64,000 bases of DNA, from positions 62,001 to 126,000 of the forward strand of contig NZ_JASJPW010000004.1 of the NCBI RefSeq assembly GCF_030052995.1. The letters run 5' to 3'. The notes under the pieces were generated by a model that was not told the origin of the DNA, did no database searches, and saw only the letters and a program-made list of their open reading frames with translations. This DNA is from Gemmobacter sp. 24YEA27. GTDB taxonomy: Bacteria > Pseudomonadota > Alphaproteobacteria > Rhodobacterales > Rhodobacteraceae. This document shows positions 44,782 to 54,194 of the stretch, in pieces (within the stretch, counting starts at the first letter, position 1; each line of letters starts with the position of its first letter). A program made the position numbers and the translations under genes.

Positions 44782-45786
44782 TCAGCCGAGGATCCGGCGA
44801 TAGTAATCCAGCCAGTTCTGGCCGAGGAAATCGTCGATCTGCTCCTCGGTCCATTTGCGGCGCGCAAGCTCATCGGCAAGGCGCGGCAGGTCTGCGGGCG
44901 TGCGCATCCATTCCGGCCAGACCGGCGGCACCACCGGCGCCCAGTCATAGGTCGACCGCCCGGTCCGGACCTGACGGATATAGGACAGCGGGCGCCGCCA
45001 GACGAAATCGGTGCCAAGCCCCAGCGATTTATGGCCAACCACCGAAGCCGCATGTTCGACCATATCGACAAAGGTCTCCAGCTTGCAGTCAATCCCGCCG
45101 GGAAGCATCGCGGGAAACAGCACCATCCCGAACATGCCGCCGGTTTCGGCCACCTTCTTCAGCACATCATCGGATTTCAGCCGATGGGTCAGCTCGAATT
45201 TATGGCCGTATTTCGTGCCGAAACTTGACGGGTTGGAATGGGTGACGGCGATCGGCTGGCTCGAATGCTCGATACTGTCCAGCGTGGTGCGCAACCCGCA
45301 ATGCGACACATCGACGATCATCCCGAGGCGGTTCATCTCGGAAATTATCTTCTTGCCGTAAAGCGACAGCCCGCTGTCATTCGGCTCCAGACAGCCCGAA
45401 CCCGCCAGGCCCTGGTGATTATAGCTCATCTGCAGGCAGCGAATGCCCAGGTCATAGAAGATCTCGACCAGCGCCAGGTCATCTTCCAGCGGCAGGGTGT
45501 TCTGGAAACCGAGGATGACGGCGGTGCGGCCGCTTTCGGCGATCCGGGTGATGTCATCGGCGGTCCGGGCCTGCTCGATCAGATCGGGATGGTGCCGGAA
45601 GGCACGCCGCCAGCGCGACAGGGCGGACAGCGCGTCACGTGTGTTGTCGAAGGTATAGTTCATGCAGGTGGTATGAACACAGGACAATCCGCCGCGGTTC
45701 CATTCCTGAAAAACCTCGACATCGCATTCATCGGCCTGCAATCCGTCAATCAGGATGCGGCGCTTTTGGGGGGTGAGTTCGGACAT
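44782..45786 (-). CDS. Peptidase M19-family (membrane dipeptidase-like) hydrolase
   Basis: 334 intact residues of the M19 amidohydrolase-superfamily fold. Visible are LGFQNTLPLEDDLALVE (bridging Glu region), LGIRCLQMSYNHQGLAGSGCLE, LGMIVDVSHCGLRTT (His), IAVTHSNPSS (His), and LGLGTDFVWRRP (Asp). The canonical first metal pair His-x-Asp (DGHND in renal dipeptidase) is replaced by IDGLQADEC, so the first His is absent; this is a feature of one bacterial subfamily. No signal peptide, so cytoplasmic. It lies 33 bases before the binding-protein gene in the operon. Confidence 0.8.
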   Translation of the reverse strand: MSELTPQKRRILIDGLQADECDVEVFQEWNRGGLSCVHTTCMNYTFDNTRDALSALSRWRRAFRHHPDLIEQARTADDITRIAESGRTAVILGFQNTLPLEDDLALVEIFYDLGIRCLQMSYNHQGLAGSGCLEPNDSGLSLYGKKIISEMNRLGMIVDVSHCGLRTTLDSIEHSSQPIAVTHSNPSSFGTKYGHKFELTHRLKSDDVLKKVAETGGMFGMVLFPAMLPGGIDCKLETFVDMVEHAASVVGHKSLGLGTDFVWRRPLSYIRQVRTGRSTYDWAPVVPPVWPEWMRTPADLPRLADELARRKWTEEQIDDFLGQNWLDYYRRILG

Positions 45787-45831
45787 GGTTGCCTCGTCGG
45801 GTCAGGATTTGCGGGTCAGGATTTGAAGGTG

Positions 45832-46463
45832 TCAGAAGAAAGGGGCGGTGATGGATTCCGCCGCAAAACTGCGCTGGATCGCGGGGCGCTCGACCAGAGT
45901 GTCGAGATGGCGGGCCAGGTCTGGGAAGCTGCGGGTGGGTGTTGAGAGCAGGCGGCACCAGCGCCCGAGGAGCAGCAGGTAAAGATCGGCAATCGAAACC
46001 CGCTCGCCCGCGAGCGCGCTCCGCCCCTGCAAGGCCGCATCCAGCACGGTCAGATGGCGCAGAAGATGCTCCTCCATCCGCTCCCGATAGGCGGGCTCGT
46101 CTTGGGGCGGCACATAGAATTCGGGGCGGTAATACTGCCAGAAATCCACCTGGACCGTATTCGTAAGAAAGGTCAGCCATTGATAGGTCAGGGCCCGCTC
46201 GCGGCTGCCAGGCGCGGCGATCAGACCCGCCTCGGGATGACGGTCTGCCAGATGCAGGCAGATCGCCGCCGCCTCGAACAGCGTCAGATCGCCATCGACG
46301 AGCGTCGGAATTCTTCCATTCGGGTTCAGCGCCAGATAGTCCGCACTTTGATGCTCGCCCTTTTTGCGGTCGACGAGGATCAGCTCATAGGGCGCCCGAT
46401 TTCGTTCAGCACAAAATGGGGCGCGAGACTCGCAAGTCCCGGCGCGTAATAGAGTTTGTACAT
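45832..46463 (-). CDS. Glutathione S-transferase-like protein (one frameshift)
   Basis: ATG 46463 gives MYKLYYAPGLASLAPHFVLNEIG, the thioredoxin-fold start with the usual Ser region; the frame shifts at about 46400 and continues PYELILVDRKKGEHQSADYLALNPNGRIPTLVDGD with the glutathione-contacting P-T-L turn and the following ETTAICLHL-like ESAA block (LFEAAAICLHLAD). The helical C-terminal domain has VSIADLYLLLLGRW. About 210 residues. It lies 12 bases after the amidohydrolase stop; the operon position suggests a role in handling a reactive substrate. Confidence 0.8.
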
Positions 46464-46475
46464 TCTGGGGTGTCC

Positions 46476-47891
46476 TCAGCTCAGGCCGGTATTTTGCGGC
46501 GGATCGGCCTGCCATCGCGGTTTCATATCGAGGCGCTCCAGCATCCGCAGATGCGAATGCCGCGCCTCGTCATAGGCTTTCGCGGCATCAACGAGCTGCG
46601 GGTGACCGTCCGCCCAGACGAGGACGCCGTTGACGATCACCCTGTCGACCGATTTTGACCCGCAATTATAGACCAGCGACTGCACCGGATCAGACCATGG
46701 ATGCGCCTCGGGCAGATCGGTGCTGCGGATGACGATATCGGCGTATTTCCCCGGTTCCAGCGAGCCAAGATCGGCTGCCATTCCCACCGCTTTCGCACCG
46801 CCGATGGTGGCCAGTTCCAGCACATCCATCGCGGTCATCTGCTGGCCGTCGCCCTTGGCGCGGGTGCCCAGAAGCGCGACAAGCCCCTGAAACCCCACAT
46901 CATAGCGACAGCCGGAGGCAACACCGTCGCTGGCGAGCGAGACATTGGCGCCGTGGCGGCGCATCTCGAGATGCCTTGCATGTTTTGCCGCCTGCGCGCC
47001 CAGATTCATCGAGGTCACCGGGCACCAGACCGCCGTCACCCCGGCTTCTGCCGCCAGCTTCGCCTCATCGGGATCGAGATCATTCATATGGCTGAACGTC
47101 ATATTCTCGCCCAGCAAACCGTGATCGGCATAATGGCAGATCGCCCGTTTCCCCAGGCGCGCGGCATCGGCCCCGGCATCATGGTGGTCAAAGGACTGAT
47201 GCATGGTCAGGATCACGCCATTTGCATCCGCGACCGACTTTGCCGCCTGAAGCAGTTCGTCCGAGGCCGAACCCAGCCCGAAAACCACGACACAGCCGCG
47301 GATCAGCGGCTCTTTCACCGCCGTATTGCGCTTCAGCTGGCCACCCAAGAGATCAAGGCTGCGGTCCAGATCGCGCGCGGCCCGCGACATGTCGTAAACG
47401 CCATCGCTGATCGGCAGATCCCACAGGAACGGATCCCCGATAAACCCCCTGATGCCGAGCTCAGCGGCAGCTTCGGCGGCGGCATCGGCATATTTCAGCG
47501 TTCCGGCCTCAAGAAAGCAGGTCGTGCCATTCGAGAGCATTTCGAGGCAGTTGAGCATGGTCGCCGCGCGCTCATCGGCAAGATCGGAGAGGTCCCACCA
47601 CCGGCGCAGCACATTCATCATCGTGCCGGTTTCCAGCGTATCCGGCAGCGCGCCCCGGGCGGTGTTCATGAAATGCACATGGGTGTCGATGAAACCGGGA
47701 TGAACCGTGCCGCCTCTGGCGTCGATCACCTTATCCGCGCGGTAGCGGGTAAGGAGCTCCGCCTCTGGCCCGACATCAACGATACGCCCGCCACTGATCG
47801 CGATCGCCCCGTTGGGCAGGCAGCGCCGGCCGGCATCCATGATGATGACAAAGCCGTTGCGGATCAGACTATCGACAGGCAGCTGCTCCAT
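46476..47891 (-). CDS. Amidohydrolase-family deaminase/chlorohydrolase-like enzyme
   Basis: 471 intact residues of the cytosine-deaminase/TrzN/SAH-deaminase type. Metal ligands are HPGFIDTHVHFMN (HxH), the His in ILTMHQSFDHHD, the His in FSHMNDLDPDE and the Asp in SLASDGVASGCR. The C-terminal beta strands end with DIVIRSTDLPEAHPW and the VDRVIVNGVLVW block. It would hydrolyse a C-N bond of a cyclic or substituted nitrogen compound. ATG 47891 with GGAG 8 bases before. It is first gene of the operon amidohydrolase-GST-M19-ABC. Confidence 0.85.
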   Translation of the reverse strand: MEQLPVDSLIRNGFVIIMDAGRRCLPNGAIAISGGRIVDVGPEAELLTRYRADKVIDARGGTVHPGFIDTHVHFMNTARGALPDTLETGTMMNVLRRWWDLSDLADERAATMLNCLEMLSNGTTCFLEAGTLKYADAAAEAAAELGIRGFIGDPFLWDLPISDGVYDMSRAARDLDRSLDLLGGQLKRNTAVKEPLIRGCVVVFGLGSASDELLQAAKSVADANGVILTMHQSFDHHDAGADAARLGKRAICHYADHGLLGENMTFSHMNDLDPDEAKLAAEAGVTAVWCPVTSMNLGAQAAKHARHLEMRRHGANVSLASDGVASGCRYDVGFQGLVALLGTRAKGDGQQMTAMDVLELATIGGAKAVGMAADLGSLEPGKYADIVIRSTDLPEAHPWSDPVQSLVYNCGSKSVDRVIVNGVLVWADGHPQLVDAAKAYDEARHSHLRMLERLDMKPRWQADPPQNTGLS

Positions 47892-48049
47892 GACATAGGC
47901 TCCACAAAGGCTGTTTCCTGTGGCACCCCTTTGGAAGGCGCGCCGCTTCTCTCCAATCATAGGGGGTCAGCCGGGTCGCTCAAATACTTATTACGACTTT
48001 GTTGATAGATATTTCGTATCAATAGCGTCGGGGGAGGAGCCGGCCATGA

Positions 48050-49020
48050 TCAGACAATCCCAGCCGGCAGTTTTGCTGTAACGGCCCGCGTTGCCTTGCC
48101 AAAGCTTTCGTGGGGAGGTTTTCCGGCACCCACTGCCACAGTGCGGGCCCGACTCGGGGCCTGATCACGGATCGCATCGATGATTGACATGACAGCCGGG
48201 CTGCTGGCGGCCGCCTCAGGGAAAACCGCGTGCAACGTGCTGACGGCCGTCAGATCCGGCGGGCACAGGACCGCGACCCCTCTCGTTACGGCGGCCACGC
48301 TTTCCGGGACAAGGCTGTACCCGCAACCGGCCGATACCAGCGCGACCATTGTCAGGGTGGAGCCCACGACCTGCGACACCTCGGGCGAGAATCCGGCGGT
48401 CATGCAGGCCCCCATGACGGCATCGAAATAGCCCGGTCCGATATCGCGGGAAAAGAAGACAAAAGGCTCGACGGCCAGATCTGCCAGCCGCAGCGTCGGA
48501 TCGCCGACCCGGGATGATCTTCGGCCAGCACAAGGACGAGACGGTCAACGGACACCTCTTCCGTCACAAAACCAGGCGCACGCCAAGGGCCCCGGATCAG
48601 GGCGATATCCAGTTCGCCTTCCAGCAGCATCTCGCCCTGGCGCACCGAATTCGCCTCGGTCAGACGAAGCTCGGTTTCGGGCCAGGCCTCGCGGAAGACT
48701 TTCAGGATCCCCGGCAGCAACACCGAGGACGAGCTGACAAAGCCGAGGCGGAGCGTCTCGCCTTCGGCACGCTGCACGGCCCCGAAAGCGATCTCGGCGG
48801 CCTTGAGCGCGCGCCGCGCATGGGGAAGGAGCCGGCGCCCTGCAGGGGTCAGCCTGACCCCTTTTGTGTCACGGTTGAACAGTGCCTGCCCGACATAATC
48901 CTCAAGCTGGCGGATCTGCTGGGACAAGGGCGGCTGCGAGATATGAAGCTTTTGCGCTGCATTGCGGAAATGCAGCTCCTCCGCGACGGCGACGAAATAT
49001 CTAAGCTGACGCAGATCCAT
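48050..49020 (-). CDS. LysR-family transcriptional regulator (one frameshift)
   Basis: The N-terminus DLRQLRYFVAVAEELHFRNAA and QKLHISQPPLSQQIRQLEDY is the classical LysR winged helix; then TLRLGFVSSSSVLLPGILKVF starts the effector domain. The frame changes at about 48510 after LVLAEDHP and continues GACMTAGFSPEVSQVVGSTL to LPAGIV at 48050. Repaired length is about 323 residues. It lies directly upstream of the amidohydrolase operon on the same strand, and could regulate it or the TRAP transporter genes to the right. Confidence 0.8.
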
Positions 49021-49307
49021 ATTTCATCAACTCCCTTGCGGCAGAATATGAGATGGGCGGGGACGCGGAATTCCAGGCTGCCCCGGTGAAGGCGCTGACT
49101 ATAGGGCCGGATCCGGGCGCCAGCCACCTGGGGTCCCGGAACCATGTTCTCTTCTTCTTCGCTTGCATAGCGTTAACCTGCTAAAGGTTGCCAGCATCGC
49201 AAAACTGGACACGATCTGACCGGAACAGTTGCGCCGGTGACAGATTTCTCATGCAGCGCGCCGCCCGCACTGAAGGGCGCGGTCACTGACGATACCTTTC
49301 CCCGAAA

Positions 49308-49347
49308 TCCCACCCGCAAGCGCCCTGCAGGCCGCTTGCGGGTGGGA
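49308..49347 (-). terminator. Strong hairpin after the TRAP permease
   Basis: Perfect 15-bp stem (49308-49322 with 49333-49347) with a 10-base loop, 31 bases past the TRAP permease stop on the minus strand. It is followed by a short T-containing stretch. The gap 49021-49377 holds no gene that I recognise; it ends the TRAP transcript and contains the promoter of the LysR gene. Confidence 0.7.
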
Positions 49348-49377
49348 AGACAGGTTCTGGCCTGCGCCCCTGACGCC

Positions 49378-51398
49378 TCAGGCCGGCAGGCTGCCGCTGT
49401 GCCGGCGGAGCATCGGGCGCAGCAGGATCGGCAGGAAGATCGCCGTGCCGATGAGGGTGGTGACGATCTCGGGGGCGACCAGCAGGACGGCGGCGATCGC
49501 GAGGAGCCAGCGCTCCCACACATAAAGCCGGTCGGTCAGATAATCCGGGAAAGCCGCCGAAAGCGCGATGATCCCCAGGGCACAGCCATAGACCGCAAGG
49601 GTGAATTCCGACCATGAAAAGTTCTGCACCATGATCAGCATCGAGGGCGAGAAGACGAAAGGCACCATGACCTTGCCCATCGAAAGCCGGAACGCGGTGT
49701 TGCCGGTGGTGAAGGGGTTCGAATTCGCAATCCCCGCCGTGGCATAGGCACAAAGCGCGACCGGCGGCGTGATGTCGGCAAGGATGCCGTAATAGAAGAC
49801 GAAGAAATTCGCCACGATCTGCTCGACACCCAGCATGGCAAGGATCGGCGCCGCGACCGTCACCATGATCAGATAGTTCGCCGTGGTGGGAACGCCGGTC
49901 CCCATCACGATACAGACGATTGCGGTCAGCAAAAGCGTCAGCAACAGGGTCAGGCCCTCGGGTGTCATGATACCGAAGGGGATCCAGGCAGACAGCGATC
50001 CGGCCCAGTCGCCTGCGGTCTGGGTGACGATATAAGCCACCTTGAACGACACACCCGTCAGGGTGAAGACGCCGATAATGATGCCGACCGTGGCCGCCGC
50101 CGCCCCCACCGCCAGCGCCAGCGCATATTTCGCGCCGACCACAAAGGCCGCGAAGATATCGGCAATCGTCATCCGGTTGCGCGGATTGACGAGACCGATG
50201 ATGATGCAGAACGTGATCCCCCAAAAGGCGGCAAGGTAAGGCGTATTGCCGTTCATCAGCACGCCGACCAGCACGAAGAACGGGAAAAGCGTCGGCCAGT
50301 CGCGCCTGAGGATCGACCAGATTTTCGGCATCTCATCCCGGCTCAGCCCGCGCAGGCCCTGACGTTTGGCCTCGAAATGAACCTGCATCAGCACGCCGAA
50401 AAAATGCATGAAGGCCGGCACCAGGGCCGCGATCATGATATGGGTATAGGGGATGCCGAGGAATTCGATCATCAGGAAGGCGGCGGCCCCATGATGGGCG
50501 GCGTGATCTGCCCGCCGGTTGAGGCGGCGGCCTCGACAGCGGCGGCAAAGTGGCGCTGATAGCCGACCCGCACCATGGCGGGTATGGTCAGCGCGCCGGT
50601 TGTGACCGCATTTGCGATCGACGAGCCGGTGATCGTTCCCATCATCGCCGATGAGAGCACCGCGACCTTGGCAGGCCCGCCGGCATAGCGCCCGGCAATC
50701 GAGGTGACGGCATCGATGAACAGCTGGCCAAGCCCCATCCGGGTCGCCAGCACCCCGAACAGCACGAAATGGAAAACATAGGTCGCCACCACGCCCACCG
50801 GCATGCCGTAAATGCCCTGGCTCGTCAGATAGAGGTGGTTCACCAGCGCCGACCAGCTTGCGCCGGGATGGACCAGCATCCCGGGCATCTGGCGGCCGAA
50901 AATCGCGTACAGGATCATGAGCGCGGCAATCACCGGCAACGGCCACCCCATCGAGCGGCGGGTCGCCTCAAGCAGCACGACGATCAGCGTGGTGCCCATG
51001 ACCAGATCCGGCATCGAGGGATTGCCGACCCGGAAGGCCAGCTCCGGGAAGACCCAGGGCACATAAAGCGTCGAGACGGCAGCGGCCGCCTTCATCACCC
51101 AGTCGTAAATCGGAATTCCCGCCGGGCGCCAGAGACTGGAGCGGTGCAGCCGGTCGTCGGCACGCCGGGCGGCAAACACCAGAAAGATCAGCGCCAGCAC
51201 GAAAGACATATGGATGGCGCGATGCGTCACCTCGCGCATCAGGCCAAAGCCGGCGGTGTAATAATGAAACGCCGAAAGACTGAAAAGGGCCACGGCCGCC
51301 AGGCCGACTGTGAATTTCTCTTCCAGCGCGCGGGCTTCTGCCTCGTCAGGCCGGATGTCGCGGGGCTCTGCCGCCCCTTGTCTGTGCGGATCGCTCAT
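49378..51398 (-). CDS. TRAP transporter fused permease (4TM/12TM, TAXI type), one frameshift
   Basis: The N-terminal small-subunit part has four membrane segments (VGLAAVALFSLSAFHYYTAG, IHMSFVLALIFLVFAARR) followed by the large DctM-like part: VVATYVFHFVLFGVLATRMG, SSAMMGTITGSSIANAVTTG, then, after a frame change at about 50485 (ITPPIMG), FLGIPYTHIMIAALVPAFMH and GTGVPTTANYLIMVTVAAP, YYGILADITPPVALCAYA. Repaired length about 673 residues, typical for fused TRAP permeases. It takes substrate from the TAXI binding protein upstream using a sodium gradient. ATG 51398. Confidence 0.85.
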
Positions 51399-51429
51399 CG
51401 GAACTCTTTCTGTTCTGGAGGTTGGCACG

Positions 51430-51509
51430 GAAAGACGAAAGCACGGCAGGTCGCGGCGCCGCGAGCAGAGGGGCGGGGTTTAACCACCCCGCCCCAGGCT
51501 TCGTCTTTC
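51430..51509 (-). promoter_or_regulatory. Nested hairpin between the TAXI binding-protein and TRAP permease genes
   Basis: An inner 9-bp GC stem (51470-51478 with 51487-51495) lies inside a perfect outer 10-bp pairing (51430-51439 with 51500-51509). It sits between the binding-protein stop and the permease start. Such structures usually protect or attenuate the transcript so that more binding protein than permease is made. Confidence 0.55.
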
Positions 51510-51517
51510 AGGGCAGA

Positions 51518-52534
51518 TCACTCAGCGGCGGGGATCCCGAGGCCTGCCTCGCGGTAGAACCTTTCGGCGCCCGGATGCAGCGGAATGCCAACGCCATCCA
51601 GCGCATGGTCCAGCACGATTTCCTTGCCTTTGGCGTGACCCGCATCCAGAAGCGCCCGCGAGTTCTTGTTCCAGACCGCTTTGGTGATCTCCTAGATCAG
51701 GTCTTCGGGCTGAGAGGCACCGGTGATCCAGAGCGCGCCCACCGCCAGCGTCGCCACATCCTGATCAACACCCTGATAGGTGCCTGCCGGAATGGTGTTC
51801 GGCGCGAAGAAACCATAATCTTTCAGCACGCCCTCGGCCTCGGGGCCGGTCAGCGGAACGATGGTAATGTCGCGGCTGGTCGCCAGCTCGGCAATCGCCC
51901 CGGCGGGGAAGCCACCCACGAAGAAGAAGGCGTCCATATGACCGTCACGCATCAGATCGGCGGCCTGGTTCGGCTTCAGATATTCCGGGGTGATGTCAGC
52001 TTCCGAGAGGCCCCAGGCCGCAAGGATCAGCTGTGCATCGACCAGCGTGCCCGAGCCAGGCTCGTCCAGCGAGACCTTCTTGCCCCTGAGGTCAGCAACC
52101 GAATTGATCCCGGAGCCGGCCCGCGCCACCAGGTGGATCGATTCCGGGTAAAGGTTTGCGATGGCACGCAGCTCGGTCACCGGCTCCTGGCCATCGAAAA
52201 CGCCGGTGCCGGTCCAGGCCCAATAGGCCACGTCGGATTGCGAAAAGCCCGATTCAATCGCGCCGCCCTTGATGCCGTTGACATTTGCGACCGAGCCGTT
52301 CGAGGCGATTGCAGTGGCCACGAGGCCTGGCGCGCCGCAGCTGCCCCCCTCGTTGCAGGCCCGCGAGCCGGGCGGGTTCGAGATCGCGTTGGCCAAAAGC
52401 CCGCCGATCGGGAAATAGGTTCCGGCGGTGCCGCCGGTTGCGATGCGGAAGAAGCTGATCTCCTGCGCCGACGCCCCCGAGGCGCCAAATGTGAGTGCCG
52501 CTGCCACCAGCAGTCTGGTAAGTCTGCCCACCAT
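51518..52534 (-). pseudogene. TRAP transporter TAXI-family binding protein with an in-frame amber codon
   Basis: ATG 52534 follows GGGAGAA. Signal peptide MVGRLTRLLVAAALTFGASGASAQ, then FFRIATGGTAGTYFPIGGLLA, the TAXI hallmark, and RGKKVSLDEPGSGTLVDA. The frame is open to PEDLI and meets TAG at 51694-51692; the same frame then continues EITKAVWNKNSRALLDAGHA to FYREAGLGIPAAE and stops at 51518. In relatives a Tyr or Asn stands here, so one base change (TAC or TAT to TAG) explains it. The missing 57 residues include part of the second lobe. It is the partner of the TRAP permease. Confidence 0.8.
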
Positions 52535-52859
52535 TAATTCGTTCTCCCTGTTATTATTTGTGCAAGGAAGGCTAGCGGCAGGTTCCCCATGTAACATCCC
52601 GTGAATCCATTGAATGCGCACTGTAGCGACCCGTGCCACTGCTGCGGTGTGGTTTTGCGCAGCTGGCGCGCCCCTTCGGGCACCGGTCGCAGGCTGGCGT
52701 GTGGGGCTCAAATGGCCCGCTGACCAGATGAGCCCGACGAGATCAGGACGGCAGATCGAAGCCTCGCGCATCCATGTCCCGCCGGGTGACCTGACCTGCG
52801 TCGCAGTGTTCCAGCCTATCCTGGAGCGATCATCACCATTTAAGCCGGCAGCAGTGCGC
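52535..52859. other. Intergenic stretch upstream of the TAXI gene
   Basis: No gene recognised. It should contain the promoter of the TAXI/TRAP operon (minus strand) near 52560, and possibly the lost N-terminal part of the IS110-like transposase on the plus strand, of which no clear motif remains. Confidence 0.4.
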
Positions 52860-53578
52860 ATTTCCGGGTGCCAGAGTTGATCGGTCACATCCATCAGATT
52901 CTGATGATCCCGCAACAGTATGAGCGCCCGTATGTTAAGCGCCAGAAAAACGACGCACCAATGCCAAGGCAATTGTCACCACGGCTCGCCAGCCCGGAAT
53001 GCGCTTTGTGCCTACGAAAACCGACCGGCAGCAGGCCCGTGCTATGCTGTGCCGCGCCAGGGAACGCCTTTCGCACCAAAGAACCGAACTATTAAATACG
53101 GTGCGCGTCGTTCTTTATGAGTTCGGCTTTGTGGTTCGGCAGGCCTCAGGCACATCGGTCGTGTGAACGCTGTTCTTGATACAGGTGAAGCAGCGGTCGC
53201 TCGGTGCGTGAGCGGAGAATTCCCAGATCTTCTGCGACACACTGCAGAACAAACAGCCTGTACCGACCAGAGAGCCGGGCGGCTTTCCGGTGGTGCCGAG
53301 GCGGCGAAGCATCTGCAGGCCGTGCCGGGGCAAGGCCCAATCACCGCCCTGGCATTCGAGGCCTTCGCAGCGGACATGAAGGCTTTTCGTCGGGCCGCGA
53401 CTGCGCGGCCTGGCTGGAACGATCACGCCTCCCGCAAGCTTCCAGGCCGGAGAGAATGCTTGCAAGAAAGCCGCGCGTTCTGGTCGCAATTTCCGTGGCC
53501 CATAAAATGGCGCGCGCCATTTGTGACATAATAACGAAACAACAGGACTATGGGATCCCTGCTGCCGCTACGGCCTGA
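52860..53578 (+). pseudogene. IS110-family transposase remnant
   Basis: Blocks of an IS110/IS1111-type transposase lie in order in changing frames: MIPQQYERPYVKRQKNDA, then AKAIVTTARQPGMRFVPTKT with QQARAMLCRARERLSHQRTE, then LQAVPGQGPITALAFEA (the helix-hairpin-helix part of Transposase_20), FSSGRDCAAWLERS, and near the end ARKPRVLVAISVAHKMARAI. The N-terminal DEDD catalytic domain is not visible. At least three frame changes and a stop at about 53164 make it inactive. It lies just past the 3' end of dhaL and may mark a past insertion or rearrangement point. Confidence 0.7.
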
Positions 53579-53598
53579 TCCGGGCGCCTCGCCCGGAC

Positions 53599-54194
53599 CT
53601 AAGCGGGATGCAAGCCTTCAAGGATCCGCTGAAATGCCAGCTGGCCGGGATCGGCAAGTCCGACCGAACGCTCTCCAAACATCCGGGCCCGGCCGAGAAG
53701 ACAGGGTCGGGACCGAAATGCCTCGACGACCTCGCCTGCGCTGGCGGTTGCGACGCGCGCCATCTGCTCCGGTGGCACCCCGACAAGCGATCTCGCCACT
53801 GCGTCGAGACTGTCAAGCACCGTCTTGTCACCCAGATTTCCCTTGCCGCGCGCCATCATCGCATCCCGCCCCCTCCGACGAGGGCCGGAATCCGGGCGGG
53901 ATCAAGGCTGTCAGTGCCCTTCAGCTCCCGCGCTGCCGACATGAATCCAGTTGCAATCAGCGTGCCATAGGAGGAGGACGACACCCGCTGAAAGGCCTTT
54001 GCCACTTCCAGAAGTGCCAGACCGAAATCAGCCGGGAGATCGATCCGCGCCGCCTCGGCAAATCCATTGGCGACGGTGATCCCCAGATCGCCGTCGCCAA
54101 GTTCGCCATCGGCGCGGCAAAGTTCATCCGAAAAGCCGGCGGTATAGGCTGCCACCCGCTCCAGCCCCGCTTTCAGATCGGCAACCGTAATCAT
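53599..54194 (-). CDS. dhaL: Dihydroxyacetone kinase DhaL-like ATP-binding subunit (one frameshift)
   Basis: ATG 54194 overlaps the dhaK stop. The Mg-ATP loop is LCRADGELGDGDLGITV (Asp-x4-Asp-x-Asp type), then SSSYGTLIATGFMSAAREL. The frame changes at about 53870 (LVGGGG) and continues GNLGDKTVLDSLDAVARSL and GRARMFGERSVGLADPGQ, which is the conserved DhaL C-terminal region with the nucleotide-contacting Arg. Repaired length is about 198 residues. No DhaM phosphocarrier is seen, so ATP is the likely donor. Confidence 0.8.
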
